A DNA stretch of 64,000 nt, taken from assembly GCF_014647475.1 (NCBI RefSeq), contig NZ_BMPG01000003.1, positions 434,001-498,000 on the forward strand, given 5' to 3'. A program made the translations under genes and the position numbers. Shown here one piece after another: positions 8,872 to 17,090 of the stretch. How positions within the stretch are numbered: position 1 is the stretch's first letter; each line of letters opens with the position of its first letter. The notes under the pieces were generated by a model. It did not search any database. It worked only from the letters and a program-made list of their open reading frames with translations, and was not told the origin of the DNA. Source of the DNA: Halocalculus aciditolerans. GTDB taxonomy: Archaea > Halobacteriota > Halobacteria > Halobacteriales > Halobacteriaceae.

Positions 8872-8933
8872 GTTTATGTGACGTAATAAGTATCAACCGG
8901 CACCTCTCGCTATGAGATAGGTCTGTACTGCGT

Positions 8934-10058
8934 TCACTGACTGAGTTGGTCGTGAGGTTCCGGGCCGCCCAGCGTGACCATCTCGCCTGCGTCCAGACAG
9001 TTTGGGCACAACGGCGGATCGTCTGTATCCCCATCCCAGTCAAGGGCGTCCCACGCGAACGTCTCCGGGCAGGCTGGGCAACTCCACTCGTACGCACCAT
9101 ACTCTGGAACCAAGTCGGGGTACACGTGCGCGAGCGTGGGTGTCAGTTTCGCACCGGCATCTGCGTACCCATCCAAGTACTCCGTGAGTGGGTCGCGGTC
9201 GTAGTCGGCGAACAACGGCAACAACCCGTCAAACTCGATATCCGAGTACGGCGTGTCTGCTTCGCCGCATCGATGCTTGTACGAGCAGTACGAGCACTCC
9301 CAGTCACGCTCCGAATCAGCCGGCGGTAACTCCCCACGCGCCTCATAGTTGGTCTGGGCGGCCATCCACTCGGTGACGCGCTCCCAGAACTCGGGGTCGA
9401 ACTCGATGTGGAAGGCTTTGAGGTCGAACGTGGTACGGCTCCCGTAGACAACCAGCCCATCACGGACCGAGTGGTCGTGTTCCTCATCGAGGGCGTACAG
9501 GTAGGCGTGGAGCTGGGCCTTGTGGTGCGGCTTCGGCTCGGAGAGGTGCTGGACGTCTTTCGTCGTCTTGATTTCGGTGACGAACAACGGCTCTGCGTCT
9601 TTCGTCACGATTGCTGGGTCGGTTGAACCGCGAAGCCGCACGGTGGTGCCTTCGACGGTGATTTCGGTGTCAATCCACACCGAATTCTGGACGTACGTCT
9701 TCGGCGTCGTGGCGTCCTGGAGGAACGGTACGATTACCTGTTCTTCAAACTCAGAACCGATCCAGAACAGGCCCTCGGGCGGTGTGCCCTCGTTTGGCGC
9801 ATTCTGGCGGTCGTAGCTGGCTTTCCGATGGCACTGAAGGAGTTTACTCGGCGTGTGCTTCCCTGGATCCTTCGGCGGGGATGGCCCGTTGAAGTACGCT
9901 TGCCCCTCAAGGATGTTCTCTGCGACTTGCTGTTCCGCGTACCACTCACGGAACGTCTGATCGGATATCCGGTCACGCACGATTTTAGAGACGTACGCCG
10001 ACTTCCCGCTAGGTGTTTGGGGCGGGTCGTGTGGTGGTGTAGTTGATTCGTCGCTCAT
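8934..10058 (-). CDS. Cas4/RecB-like PD-(D/E)XK exonuclease with Fe-S cysteines and zinc ribbon
   Basis: The protein has 374 residues. It carries a Cys at L-L-Q-C-H (C76), then R-G-S-T-D (D147), E-I-K (E162, K164) and Q-L-H-A-Y (Q182, Y186). Next comes W-E-C-S-Y-C-S-Y-K-H-R-C around 252-263. Together these are the four cysteines and nuclease core of Cas4/AddB-like Fe-S exonucleases. An extra C-terminal region has C-P-A-C and C-P-N-C, a zinc ribbon not found in ordinary Cas4. The gene lies just after orc1/cdc6 on the same strand. No CRISPR array or other cas gene is present, so I read it as a replication or recombination nuclease. Confidence 0.8.
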   Translation of the reverse strand: MSDESTTPPHDPPQTPSGKSAYVSKIVRDRISDQTFREWYAEQQVAENILEGQAYFNGPSPPKDPGKHTPSKLLQCHRKASYDRQNAPNEGTPPEGLFWIGSEFEEQVIVPFLQDATTPKTYVQNSVWIDTEITVEGTTVRLRGSTDPAIVTKDAEPLFVTEIKTTKDVQHLSEPKPHHKAQLHAYLYALDEEHDHSVRDGLVVYGSRTTFDLKAFHIEFDPEFWERVTEWMAAQTNYEARGELPPADSERDWECSYCSYKHRCGEADTPYSDIEFDGLLPLFADYDRDPLTEYLDGYADAGAKLTPTLAHVYPDLVPEYGAYEWSCPACPETFAWDALDWDGDTDDPPLCPNCLDAGEMVTLGGPEPHDQLSQ

Positions 10059-10151
10059 CGCACGTCGACGGACACGAGACCAGCCATTAGGTATCCGCGT
10101 GTGATTTCCGAATACCGGCGGTTCCCGTGTAGAGAAGAATGGAATGTCGGG

Positions 10152-11156
10152 TCAGGGAGCGGGACGGTATCGGCGGCCTTTCGTGTTACCCTCCGCGACG
10201 ATGAGGTTGTAGTGCTCTAACTTCGAGAGGTAGTTTCGAACCATACGGTGCGAGTTCGGTTCGTTGGCACGATTTCGGTAAGCGTCGTAGAGGGGTTGTG
10301 GCTTGATTTCGTCGTGCTCGTTGATGATGTGGTAGAGGATTTTCTGGTGGGGTTTCAAACGGTCGATGGTCTTTTGCTCGATTTCCGATTTCGCTTCCGG
10401 AGTCACTTTCCGAATCAAATCCTCGGTGATTCGGTCAGCAGATTGGTCGCGCGCCTGGCGGGCGGCGCGTCGAAGGATGCCGATGGCGACGCGGGCGTCA
10501 CCAGCGGCATTCGTGGCGATCGCGTTGATGGCAGAGTCATCGATGGTGTCTGGTGCGAGTCCCCATTGGACCCGGTCTTGGAGGATACTCACGAGCTCTG
10601 GGTCGTGGTAGGCACGAAAGTGAATCCGCACGGCGTTGGTGAGACGGCTGTTGAGGCGCTCACCAACGTCTGTGAAGAGAGCTTGCTCGCTATTCGAGAT
10701 GAGGATCATTGTGAGGTTGCGGATGCGGTAGAGGTCGTAGAGGAGACTCTTGTCTTCGAGTTGATCCACTTCGTCGAGGATGACGACGTAGGGCGGGCCA
10801 TTGTAGTCGCGGAGGCGTTCGAGCAGGTGGTCAGTGGGTGTGGATTGGCGGTGAATGGTGGCGGTTTGTTGGATGCCGTCGATGAGCCTGTAGAGGGTTT
10901 TGAAGCGACTATAATCTTCCCAGCAGTTCACGTACTGCGTGTCCAGGTCAATGACAGCCTCTTGGAGCTGTTCAACGAGGTATTGCGCGACGCACGTTTT
11001 GCCGACGCCGCTCGGGCCATGGAGAAGTGCCGGGTCGGGTTGCTCGCCGTTCGTGATCGGAGTGAGTGTGCTGGAGAGGTGGTTGACTTCGGCGTCACGG
11101 TGTTGCACCTCCCGGGGGATGAACTTGGGTTGTAGGACGCGAGCATCCGTTATCAT
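10152..11156 (-). CDS. cdc6: Orc1/Cdc6 family replication initiator ATPase
   Basis: The protein has 334 residues, somewhat short for the family (usually about 380-410). It has an AAA+ core with Walker A G-P-S-G-V-G-K-T (47-54), Walker B V-V-I-L-D-E-V-D (124-131) and sensor-1 I-L-I-S-N-S. The C-terminal winged helix contains the R-M-V-R-N-Y-L-S-K-L-E recognition-type helix. It belongs to the divergent orc paralogues common on haloarchaeal plasmids and islands. It probably binds repeats next to its own gene (see 11201-11218). Whether it drives an active origin cannot be told from sequence. The Cas4-like nuclease gene follows it by 93 bases. Confidence 0.85.
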   Translation of the reverse strand: MITDARVLQPKFIPREVQHRDAEVNHLSSTLTPITNGEQPDPALLHGPSGVGKTCVAQYLVEQLQEAVIDLDTQYVNCWEDYSRFKTLYRLIDGIQQTATIHRQSTPTDHLLERLRDYNGPPYVVILDEVDQLEDKSLLYDLYRIRNLTMILISNSEQALFTDVGERLNSRLTNAVRIHFRAYHDPELVSILQDRVQWGLAPDTIDDSAINAIATNAAGDARVAIGILRRAARQARDQSADRITEDLIRKVTPEAKSEIEQKTIDRLKPHQKILYHIINEHDEIKPQPLYDAYRNRANEPNSHRMVRNYLSKLEHYNLIVAEGNTKGRRYRPAP

Positions 11157-11200
11157 ACTTCGTTGACAGGGAGGCTACTATCGTAAATCGAAGGGCATCG

Positions 11201-11218
11201 TTTCCGATATTTCCGATA
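11201..11218 (+). repeat. Tandem TTTCCGATA repeat upstream of orc1/cdc6
   Basis: Two exact copies of the 9-mer TTTCCGATA stand head to tail in the roughly 135-base gap between the divergent cdc6 and EEP-hydrolase genes. The start codon of cdc6 is about 45 bases away. A small direct repeat in this place could be an initiator or autoregulator binding site. It is not the long dyad-containing ORB seen at main haloarchaeal origins. Confidence 0.45.
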
Positions 11219-11292
11219 CTCTTCGGATACCCGCTTCAAACTGGGTGTTCATCACCCGGAAACGCCAAGCCTCGCGCCCGACACCCAGTGGT

Positions 11293-11991
11293 ATGCGCAT
11301 CGTGACGTGGAACTGTAACATGGCTTTCCGAAACAAGCGGGCCAAGGTACTCGGCTGGGATCCAGATGTACTCGTAATTCAGGAAGCCGAGAATCCCAAT
11401 CACAAGGGTTCGTGGAACAAATTCACGGACTGGGCATGGATAGGCGATAACCCGAACAAGGGACTCGCCATATTCACCCGGAACGGACACGCAATTGACC
11501 CGATCAACGCCCCAGCGACAGACGCCGAATACGTCCTCCCTGTTACTGTCGCTGGTCGAACGATTGTCGGGGTGTGGGCGATGAACGACAAGAGTAACCC
11601 GGAACAACGGTACATCGGACAAGTTCACACCGCGCTCCAGGACTACAGCGAACTCGTCAACGCGGAGACGATCGTTGCAGGTGACTTCAACTGGAACGTC
11701 CAGTGGGACGAATCGCCGAAAAGCCCGCTTGTCGGGGGCTTCGCCGACGTCACGTCCACATTGAATGCCTGTGGGTTGATGAGCGCGTATCACGGTGCCA
11801 CGGACGATGAGCTCGGAGAGGAAACGAAGTCAACGTTCTTCATGCACAAGAAGCAGGACCGGCCGTATCACACCGATTATATTTTCGCACCCAGTTCAGT
11901 AATTGAATCTGACGCGGTTCGTGTCGGCCACTTCAACAACTGGATTGATGCGAGTGACCACATGCCTGTCATGCTTGATACATCCGAATAA
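11293..11991 (+). CDS. Endonuclease/exonuclease/phosphatase (EEP) family hydrolase
   Basis: The protein has 232 residues from ATG 11293, chosen because M-R-I-V-T-W-N-C-N is the usual EEP start strand. The upstream in-frame GTG/ATG candidates would add unrelated residues. Metal and catalytic landmarks are W-N-C-N, I-Q-E (about residue 36), G-D-F-N-W-N and the C-terminal S-D-H-M-P. The fold cleaves phosphodiester bonds, as in DNase I or AP endonuclease. This short form has no extra domain and no signal peptide, so it acts in the cytoplasm. The substrate is unknown. It diverges from cdc6. Confidence 0.82.
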   Translation: MRIVTWNCNMAFRNKRAKVLGWDPDVLVIQEAENPNHKGSWNKFTDWAWIGDNPNKGLAIFTRNGHAIDPINAPATDAEYVLPVTVAGRTIVGVWAMNDKSNPEQRYIGQVHTALQDYSELVNAETIVAGDFNWNVQWDESPKSPLVGGFADVTSTLNACGLMSAYHGATDDELGEETKSTFFMHKKQDRPYHTDYIFAPSSVIESDAVRVGHFNNWIDASDHMPVMLDTSE

Positions 11992-12127
11992 CTGGCACGA
12001 CCGCATCACTTCAACCATGAAATTGATGCGAGGCTCGCCCGGAAGCCTGGAGGCGGACGCTACAACCTCCGAAATGGCGGGCTTTTCAGCGGCACACTGG
12101 GCACATGCAGTCACTGTCTGATTTCGT

Positions 12128-12538
12128 TCAGAATGAGAAACCACACTCTTCGCACACGTCGTCTACTAGGTCCCCAGAGATCCTCGGCGGCTCTGTTTCA
12201 ACCCGTCCAAAATAGACATCATCGGCGTCAACTTCAATGTCAATACCATCGCTGGAAGACCCCGACAACCCGCTAAAAGCATCCTCAAGTAGATCTTCCA
12301 TCGTCGATAACGCAAAGTTCCGAGTAACCGAGTAGAGATACCCTCGTTGTTCCCCTGTGGTGAAGCTATCGAGTTCTGAAATGAACTTGCAGTACGGGCA
12401 TCGAAGATTCATGAATCCCCTCTCCTCATAGCGTTCCAGGTCGATCTTGAACTGGGAGCGGCAACGAGGACACTCCCGGCCAAGCATTCCAGTCTCGCCC
12501 ACCGGGATTTCTAGAGATCGCCGTCTAATCTGCGTCAT
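12128..12538 (-). CDS. Zinc-ribbon protein coupled to the wHTH/PLD-like gene
   Basis: The protein has 136 residues. Two C-x-x-C pairs (C-P-R-C and C-P-Y-C) within the first 55 residues form a zinc ribbon. A further C-E-E-C sits at the extreme C-terminus. The middle is an acidic, Ser-rich linker. The gene start overlaps the stop of the upstream gene by 4 bases (ATGA), so translation is coupled. Its function is unknown. The pairing suggests a nucleic-acid-binding or adaptor subunit for the upstream protein. Confidence 0.68.
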   Translation of the reverse strand: MTQIRRRSLEIPVGETGMLGRECPRCRSQFKIDLERYEERGFMNLRCPYCKFISELDSFTTGEQRGYLYSVTRNFALSTMEDLLEDAFSGLSGSSSDGIDIEVDADDVYFGRVETEPPRISGDLVDDVCEECGFSF

Positions 12539-13512
12539 TCTACGCGCTCAGCCGTTTCCCAGGCCTCATCAAAGACTTCTAAATCGTTCTCCAGATTCAC
12601 AGGCCGGAGTTGACTAATCGTGTGATGCCGCCCACCTGCATCAGCGAACGTGTGATCCCACACCCATCCAGCTTCACGATCCCGGATAACCTCCCGTGAA
12701 TGGAACGGATACTCCCCCCAGTAATCCAAATACCGAAGCGCTACATCACCGTCTTTCCCGTCGTTGTACTCCCGGGAGAGTCCAATGTTCTCCTCTCCGA
12801 CTTCCTGGTCCGACATAAGAATCTTCACATCAACGACGGACGGGACGTGACTCTCCAATAACTCGTATAGACGACCCTTCGCGTACATATCCACAACAAT
12901 CACTTCTTCACGAGCTACCTCCACAATGTCACGGAACACGTTCTCAGCTTTCTCACGATCACCCTGCTCTATTGTGTGCTGAGTATACCGTTGCACCGGA
13001 TGAGTCCGGGGAATTGGAATCCCCTCATCACGGTACTGCTCGTATCGATCCCGTCCCTCTCCTTCTAATTGAAAGTGGCTAGAAGTCCCGGATAGGTCAA
13101 TAAGCCCCTTTTCTGAGAGATACCAGAGATTCCGTTTCATCTCCTCAATGGAGACATCCAACTCCTCAAAGATCTCATTCCTATCAATAACGGCGTGCGG
13201 CTTCCCTCGATCCTTCTCGTACGCTCGGCGAAGAATTTCATAGCGAAGGTCCGTATCGAGCAGGGTTTCGTATCCTTCCCGATCAAGCTTCTCGACACCT
13301 TCTGCGTTTATCCGAACAGAGTGCTGAGCCCTATACTCTACCTGTCGATTATCCTCAAGCCGCTTTAGATGGTACCGGAGTTCATCCAGATTTAGATTCT
13401 CGAACTCCTCAGCCATTTCTCGAGGATCGGCGTACCGCCGGAAATCATCACTCACCGCCTCGTAGATGTAACTCAAAATCTCTCGGTGGATTTTTTGGTC
13501 GTTGACACTCAT
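12535..13512 (-). CDS. Winged-helix protein with C-terminal phospholipase-D-like domain
   Basis: The protein has 325 residues. Two winged-helix-like segments (about 5-80 and 85-150) precede a C-terminal alpha/beta region. In that region E-E-V-I-V-V-D-M-Y-A is followed by V-K-I-L-M-S-D and later D-R-E-A-G-W-V-W-D-H. This matches the layout of phospholipase-D-like or MIT-associated domains, in which a degenerate H-x-K site senses or cleaves nucleic acid. The canonical H-x-K is not present. Overlap with the zinc-ribbon gene makes a two-gene operon. A regulatory or defence role is inferred. Confidence 0.6.
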   Translation of the reverse strand: MSVNDQKIHREILSYIYEAVSDDFRRYADPREMAEEFENLNLDELRYHLKRLEDNRQVEYRAQHSVRINAEGVEKLDREGYETLLDTDLRYEILRRAYEKDRGKPHAVIDRNEIFEELDVSIEEMKRNLWYLSEKGLIDLSGTSSHFQLEGEGRDRYEQYRDEGIPIPRTHPVQRYTQHTIEQGDREKAENVFRDIVEVAREEVIVVDMYAKGRLYELLESHVPSVVDVKILMSDQEVGEENIGLSREYNDGKDGDVALRYLDYWGEYPFHSREVIRDREAGWVWDHTFADAGGRHHTISQLRPVNLENDLEVFDEAWETAERVE

Positions 13513-13689
13513 TCCTGACTACTGTCTATTGGAGGAATAAAACCGTTTCTCCGCTAGAGAAGAGGATACAGCGATACCCCTGCTGTGCTCGCGTTTTCAT
13601 ACTTGACTGCCCAAAGCCAGCTGACTTCGATAGGATGCATAGAGATCCCCGTTGTGAATACACGATTTCGTCAACAACGAGGACGGGGG

Positions 13690-14130
13690 TTAGCGAACTC
13701 GTGAGCTTGCTACCCGGTGCAACAGGACGACGGCGATTCCACCAACCACGAGGTCGAGTACTCCGAGCACGACCACTGCTGGTACGATTGTGTTCCAGAT
13801 GCCCGAGAACGCCGCCACGTCGATTACGGTGAGGACGTCCTGGCCGAGCATTAGCGCTCGAACGGCGTCGACGCCGTACGTGACCGGATTGACCGTTGCC
13901 ACGACTTGCATCCACTCGGGCAGAACGCTGACCGGCAGGAAGGCACTGGAGACGAACAACAGCGAGAACTGGAGCAAGTTCGTCCAGACCGCCGTCGATT
14001 CGGAGTCTCGAGTCACGAGTGCCGCGATGTTCGAGAACGCGGCGAACCACAGCGAGAACACGATGACGACGGCAACGATTCCAAGCACGCCGGCCAGTCC
14101 CGTCTGCACGTATGTTCCGGGGGACCCACC
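13690..14130 (-). pseudogene. ABC-2 type permease, C-terminal remnant
   Basis: On the minus strand the frame encodes three or four membrane segments. They include the signature A-L-V-T-R-D-S-E-S, then F-V-S-S-A-F-L-P and N-P-V-T-Y-G-V-D-A-V-R-A-L of daunorubicin-type ABC-2 permeases. Only about 145 residues resemble the family. Upstream of about 14130 the frame continues into unrelated sequence, and no ATPase gene is attached. The N-terminal half is therefore missing and the gene is probably dead. Confidence 0.65.
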
Positions 14131-14142
14131 AGTATCGACCCA

Positions 14143-14241
14143 CAACGCGACCTTGCGGATGAGTTGGGCCTGTCCCGGGGCACGATTGGCGAACATCTCC
14201 GCCGGGCGGAAGCGAAGATCATCCAGTCGGTAGTTGTGTGA
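14143..14241 (+). pseudogene. HTH-10 (bacterio-opsin activator type) C-terminal remnant
   Basis: A 32-codon plus-strand piece reads L-A-D-E-L-G-L-S, then H-L-R-R-A-E-A-K-I-I, and ends in TGA. That is the recognition-helix end of haloarchaeal HTH-10 regulators. The rest of the gene is absent; it abuts the permease remnant head to head. It marks a rearrangement scar. Confidence 0.5.
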
Positions 14242-14492
14242 ATCTTTGCGGAACTCCTGACGGCTTCTCGATGAGATAATTCGTTCAGCGGTGAACTTTG
14301 ATGATAAACGCCCGAATTCTTCCTTACGTACGGGCTTATTGAGTACTGTGAGAAAGATCTGTATTCCCTCACAAATCGCATTAATCATCACTGCACAAAT
14401 CGGACAACTAACCTACAGATTCGGACTATACAACGGCGGTTATCAGCCATTTGCCCAGGTTGTGGACTTACTTAATGTGGCCAGAAGGTCCG

Positions 14493-15131
14493 TTATTCTT
14501 CTACTGTGAGCCCTCGCGCAAGAGTTGATATCATTTTCTCCTGAAGTTGGTAATACACCTCGTCTTGAACCTCCTCAAAAAGAGCTGCGTATTCCTCATA
14601 TTCGTCCTTATGAAGAACTAATAGGCCAAGAGACGAGCCCATGAGTCCTAACACAGTTATGGGGTCCATCTCCGAGATCGGTCCCTCACTTTGTTCTTGA
14701 ATGTCCTTGATTGGCGGAATCAACCCCTCCATCTCTTTCTGCTCGATCTCGACGATCTGTTCAGAGGACATGTTTTCGAGAACGTCCCGGTAATCCTTCT
14801 CCACAAATAACTTTTTTATAAACTTATTCCCCTCACTAAATTCGACATAACATCGGAAGAATTTCTCTAGTCGCTCTTGCGGATCGTCCACCCCTGATAG
14901 TTCGGACTGCATCTGCTCCGTAAACTCGTCAAACTCGCGTTCGAAGATCTCCACATAGAGGTCCGCTTTCGCGTCGAAAAACTGGTAGAACGTGGGTTTA
15001 GCGATGCCGACCGGGTCAGTGATGTCTTTCAGGGTCGTCTTCGCCGGCCCATACGTCACCAACAGTTCACGCCCTGTCTGGATTAATTCCTCGTGTATCC
15101 GGTCTCGCTCCTCATCGCTGAATTTCCGCAT
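14493..15131 (-). CDS. TetR/AcrR family regulator of the adjacent ABC transporter
   Basis: The protein has 212 residues. Residues 10-55 form the TetR helix-turn-helix, with T-T-L-K-D-I-T-D-P-V-G-I-A-K-P-T-F-Y-Q-F-F and then K-A-D-L-Y. The rest is a helical ligand and dimerisation domain with long acidic helices. It is divergent from the ABC ATPase gene, with 95 bases between them containing a palindrome (15158-15170). That is the usual arrangement for a repressor of an export pump. The ligand is unknown. Confidence 0.85.
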   Translation of the reverse strand: MRKFSDEERDRIHEELIQTGRELLVTYGPAKTTLKDITDPVGIAKPTFYQFFDAKADLYVEIFEREFDEFTEQMQSELSGVDDPQERLEKFFRCYVEFSEGNKFIKKLFVEKDYRDVLENMSSEQIVEIEQKEMEGLIPPIKDIQEQSEGPISEMDPITVLGLMGSSLGLLVLHKDEYEEYAALFEEVQDEVYYQLQEKMISTLARGLTVEE

Positions 15132-15157
15132 ACCTCCCGTGAGTTCTGAAAACCTAT

Positions 15158-15170
15158 AACCGAAACGGTT
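15158..15170. promoter_or_regulatory. Palindrome AACCGAAACGGTT, candidate TetR operator
   Basis: This is a perfect 5-base inverted repeat with a 3-base centre. It lies between the divergent TetR and ABC ATPase genes, 27 bases from the TetR start and 57 bases before the ATPase start. The position suits a repressor that controls both genes. Confidence 0.5.
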
Positions 15171-15226
15171 CTCGTTTATTACTACAAAACCAAAATAGAT
15201 ATTTAGTCACAACTGGCAGGTGGGGT

Positions 15227-16144
15227 ATGGCAACAATCGAAGTGAACGACCTGACGAAAGACTACGGGAGCGTTCGCGCCGTCGATTCGATCTCATTCAC
15301 CGTCGAGCGTGGGGAGATCTTCGGATTCCTCGGCCCGAACGGCGCGGGTAAGACGACCACAATCCGAACACTGCTCGGATTACTTGAACCAACAGAGGGA
15401 ACCGCGAGCGTCCTCGGCGCTGACGTTCACGACGAGGACGCACTCATCGACGCGAAGGAACGAATCGGGTACTTGCCGGCGCATCTCGGCTTCAACGAGG
15501 AAGTAACTGGAAAGGACGTCCTCGACTACCACGCATCGGTCAAAGGCGAATCACGCCGCGAGGAACTTCTCGAGATATTCACGCCACCGGTGGAGCGCCC
15601 CGTCCGCGAGTATTCGACCGGGAACAAGCGCATGCTTGGCATCGTTCAGGCATTCATGCACGACCCCGACCTAGTGATCATGGACGAACCGACGTCCGGC
15701 CTCGATCCGCTCATGCAGGAGGAGTTCAACGAGTTTGTCAGGGGTGAACGCGAGCGCGGCAAGACGTTGTTCTTCTCGTCGCACGTCTTGAGTGAGGTGC
15801 GGCGCGTCTGTGACCGTGTCGGGATTCTCCGTGAGGGCGACCTTGTTGGTCTTGAGGATATCGAGTCGTTGCTCGGCCAGGGTGGCAAGCGGGTGCAACT
15901 CCAGACGACGGACGAGGCCAGCGCGGATCTCACAGCGCTCGACGGCGTCATCGATGTGCAGACGTTCGCCGAGGGAATTCAGTTCATCTACACGGGAGAG
16001 TACAATACGCTCCTCCGCGAGCTCGCATCCCACGATGTCCGTGAGATAGAAATCAATGAGCCACCGCTCGAGGATATCTTCATGCACTACTACGGGAAAG
16101 ATGACGCCGTTGAATCCAACCAGGAGGTGGCGTCAGATATTTGA
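15227..16144 (+). CDS. ABC transporter ATPase (export type)
   Basis: The protein has 305 residues. Walker A is G-P-N-G-A-G-K-T (36-43), the signature region is Y-S-T-G-N-K-R (a variant of LSGGQ), Walker B is L-V-I-M-D-E-P-T-S-G-L-D, and the H-loop is F-S-S-H-V-L-S-E. The C-terminal roughly 80 residues form the extension usual in DrrA/CcmA-type exporters. It powers the permease encoded by the next gene, whose start overlaps this gene by 44 bases. Expression is probably repressed by the divergent TetR protein. The substrate is unknown; drugs or lipids are typical. Confidence 0.9.
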   Translation: MATIEVNDLTKDYGSVRAVDSISFTVERGEIFGFLGPNGAGKTTTIRTLLGLLEPTEGTASVLGADVHDEDALIDAKERIGYLPAHLGFNEEVTGKDVLDYHASVKGESRREELLEIFTPPVERPVREYSTGNKRMLGIVQAFMHDPDLVIMDEPTSGLDPLMQEEFNEFVRGERERGKTLFFSSHVLSEVRRVCDRVGILREGDLVGLEDIESLLGQGGKRVQLQTTDEASADLTALDGVIDVQTFAEGIQFIYTGEYNTLLRELASHDVREIEINEPPLEDIFMHYYGKDDAVESNQEVASDI

Positions 16145-16922
16145 AACCACCCGATATGAGATGGGTCGCCGGCTCCGCGGAACCGTGGTTCTGACCGTCG
16201 GTGTGAGTCTCTACACGGCGTTTATCGTGTGGTATTTCTCCCTGTTAGACCCGGAAGCCTTCAAGCAGGTGGCCCAGTCGTTGCCACCGGCGATGCTGGA
16301 GGCGTTCGGCATGCAGGCGATCGGATCGATTGGTGGGTTCCTCGGCGGGCAGATCTACACGTTCGTATGGTTGCTGGGGCTGGGAATCTACTTCGCATAC
16401 ACGGCGGCGGGAACGATAGCGAGTGATATCGAAAACGATCGAATGGATCTGTTGCTCTCGTTCCCGGTGTCTCGAAGTCAGTTACTCCTCGAGAAATTCG
16501 CATCGTTGCTCCTTCCAATGACCGTGCTGAACATCGTGGTGGGTGGTGTCACGTACGGGCTTGTGCTGGCGATTGGCGAGACGATCGATCCGATGCATCT
16601 CGCGCTGGCCCATCTCCTCTCAATCCCGTATCTCCTGGTCTGTGCGGCGATTGGCATGGTGCTCTCAGTGCTCGTGGACCGTGCGGCAATTGCAGAACGC
16701 GCCGCAATGGGAGCAATATTCGTACTCTGGATGGTTGAATCAGCGGTCGGCACGGCTGAGAGCGTCGCCTGGCTTCGATACATTAGCCCAACGCACTACT
16801 ACCAGCCAACGCCGATTCTGCTCACTGGAACGTACGAATTGATGGATGCTGGAATCCTCCTTGCCGGATTCTTGGGCTTGCTGATCATTGCTCAAGTGCT
16901 GTTCCAGCGCCGCGACATCTGA
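16101..16922 (+). CDS. ABC-2 family membrane permease
   Basis: The protein has 273 residues from ATG 16101, which puts about 30 polar residues before the first membrane segment. Six hydrophobic segments are visible, with a conserved-looking D-I-E-N-D-R-M-D-L-L-L-S-F-P-V-S-R loop typical of ABC-2 permeases. It overlaps the ATPase gene by 44 bases in another frame, so the two are translated together as an export pump. No substrate clue is present. Confidence 0.85.
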   Translation: MTPLNPTRRWRQIFETTRYEMGRRLRGTVVLTVGVSLYTAFIVWYFSLLDPEAFKQVAQSLPPAMLEAFGMQAIGSIGGFLGGQIYTFVWLLGLGIYFAYTAAGTIASDIENDRMDLLLSFPVSRSQLLLEKFASLLLPMTVLNIVVGGVTYGLVLAIGETIDPMHLALAHLLSIPYLLVCAAIGMVLSVLVDRAAIAERAAMGAIFVLWMVESAVGTAESVAWLRYISPTHYYQPTPILLTGTYELMDAGILLAGFLGLLIIAQVLFQRRDI

Positions 16923-17090
16923 CACAGTAACGAGATCATTCCCAGTCGAAATCAGGTGGGTATAGTTGCTAAATCCTGATCGGGTCTATGACGAAAACAG
17001 GATTTCGCCACACTCTCACTCGTCTTCAGTCCCGGAAAATATTGACGCCAGATTAACATTTGATCTGTGGGTACAGGAGAATGAACGACG

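Noticed and set aside
8934-10058. Cas4-like gene as evidence for a CRISPR-Cas locus
   Set aside because: No repeat-spacer array or other cas gene is visible in the window, and the zinc ribbon and the cdc6 neighbour point elsewhere.
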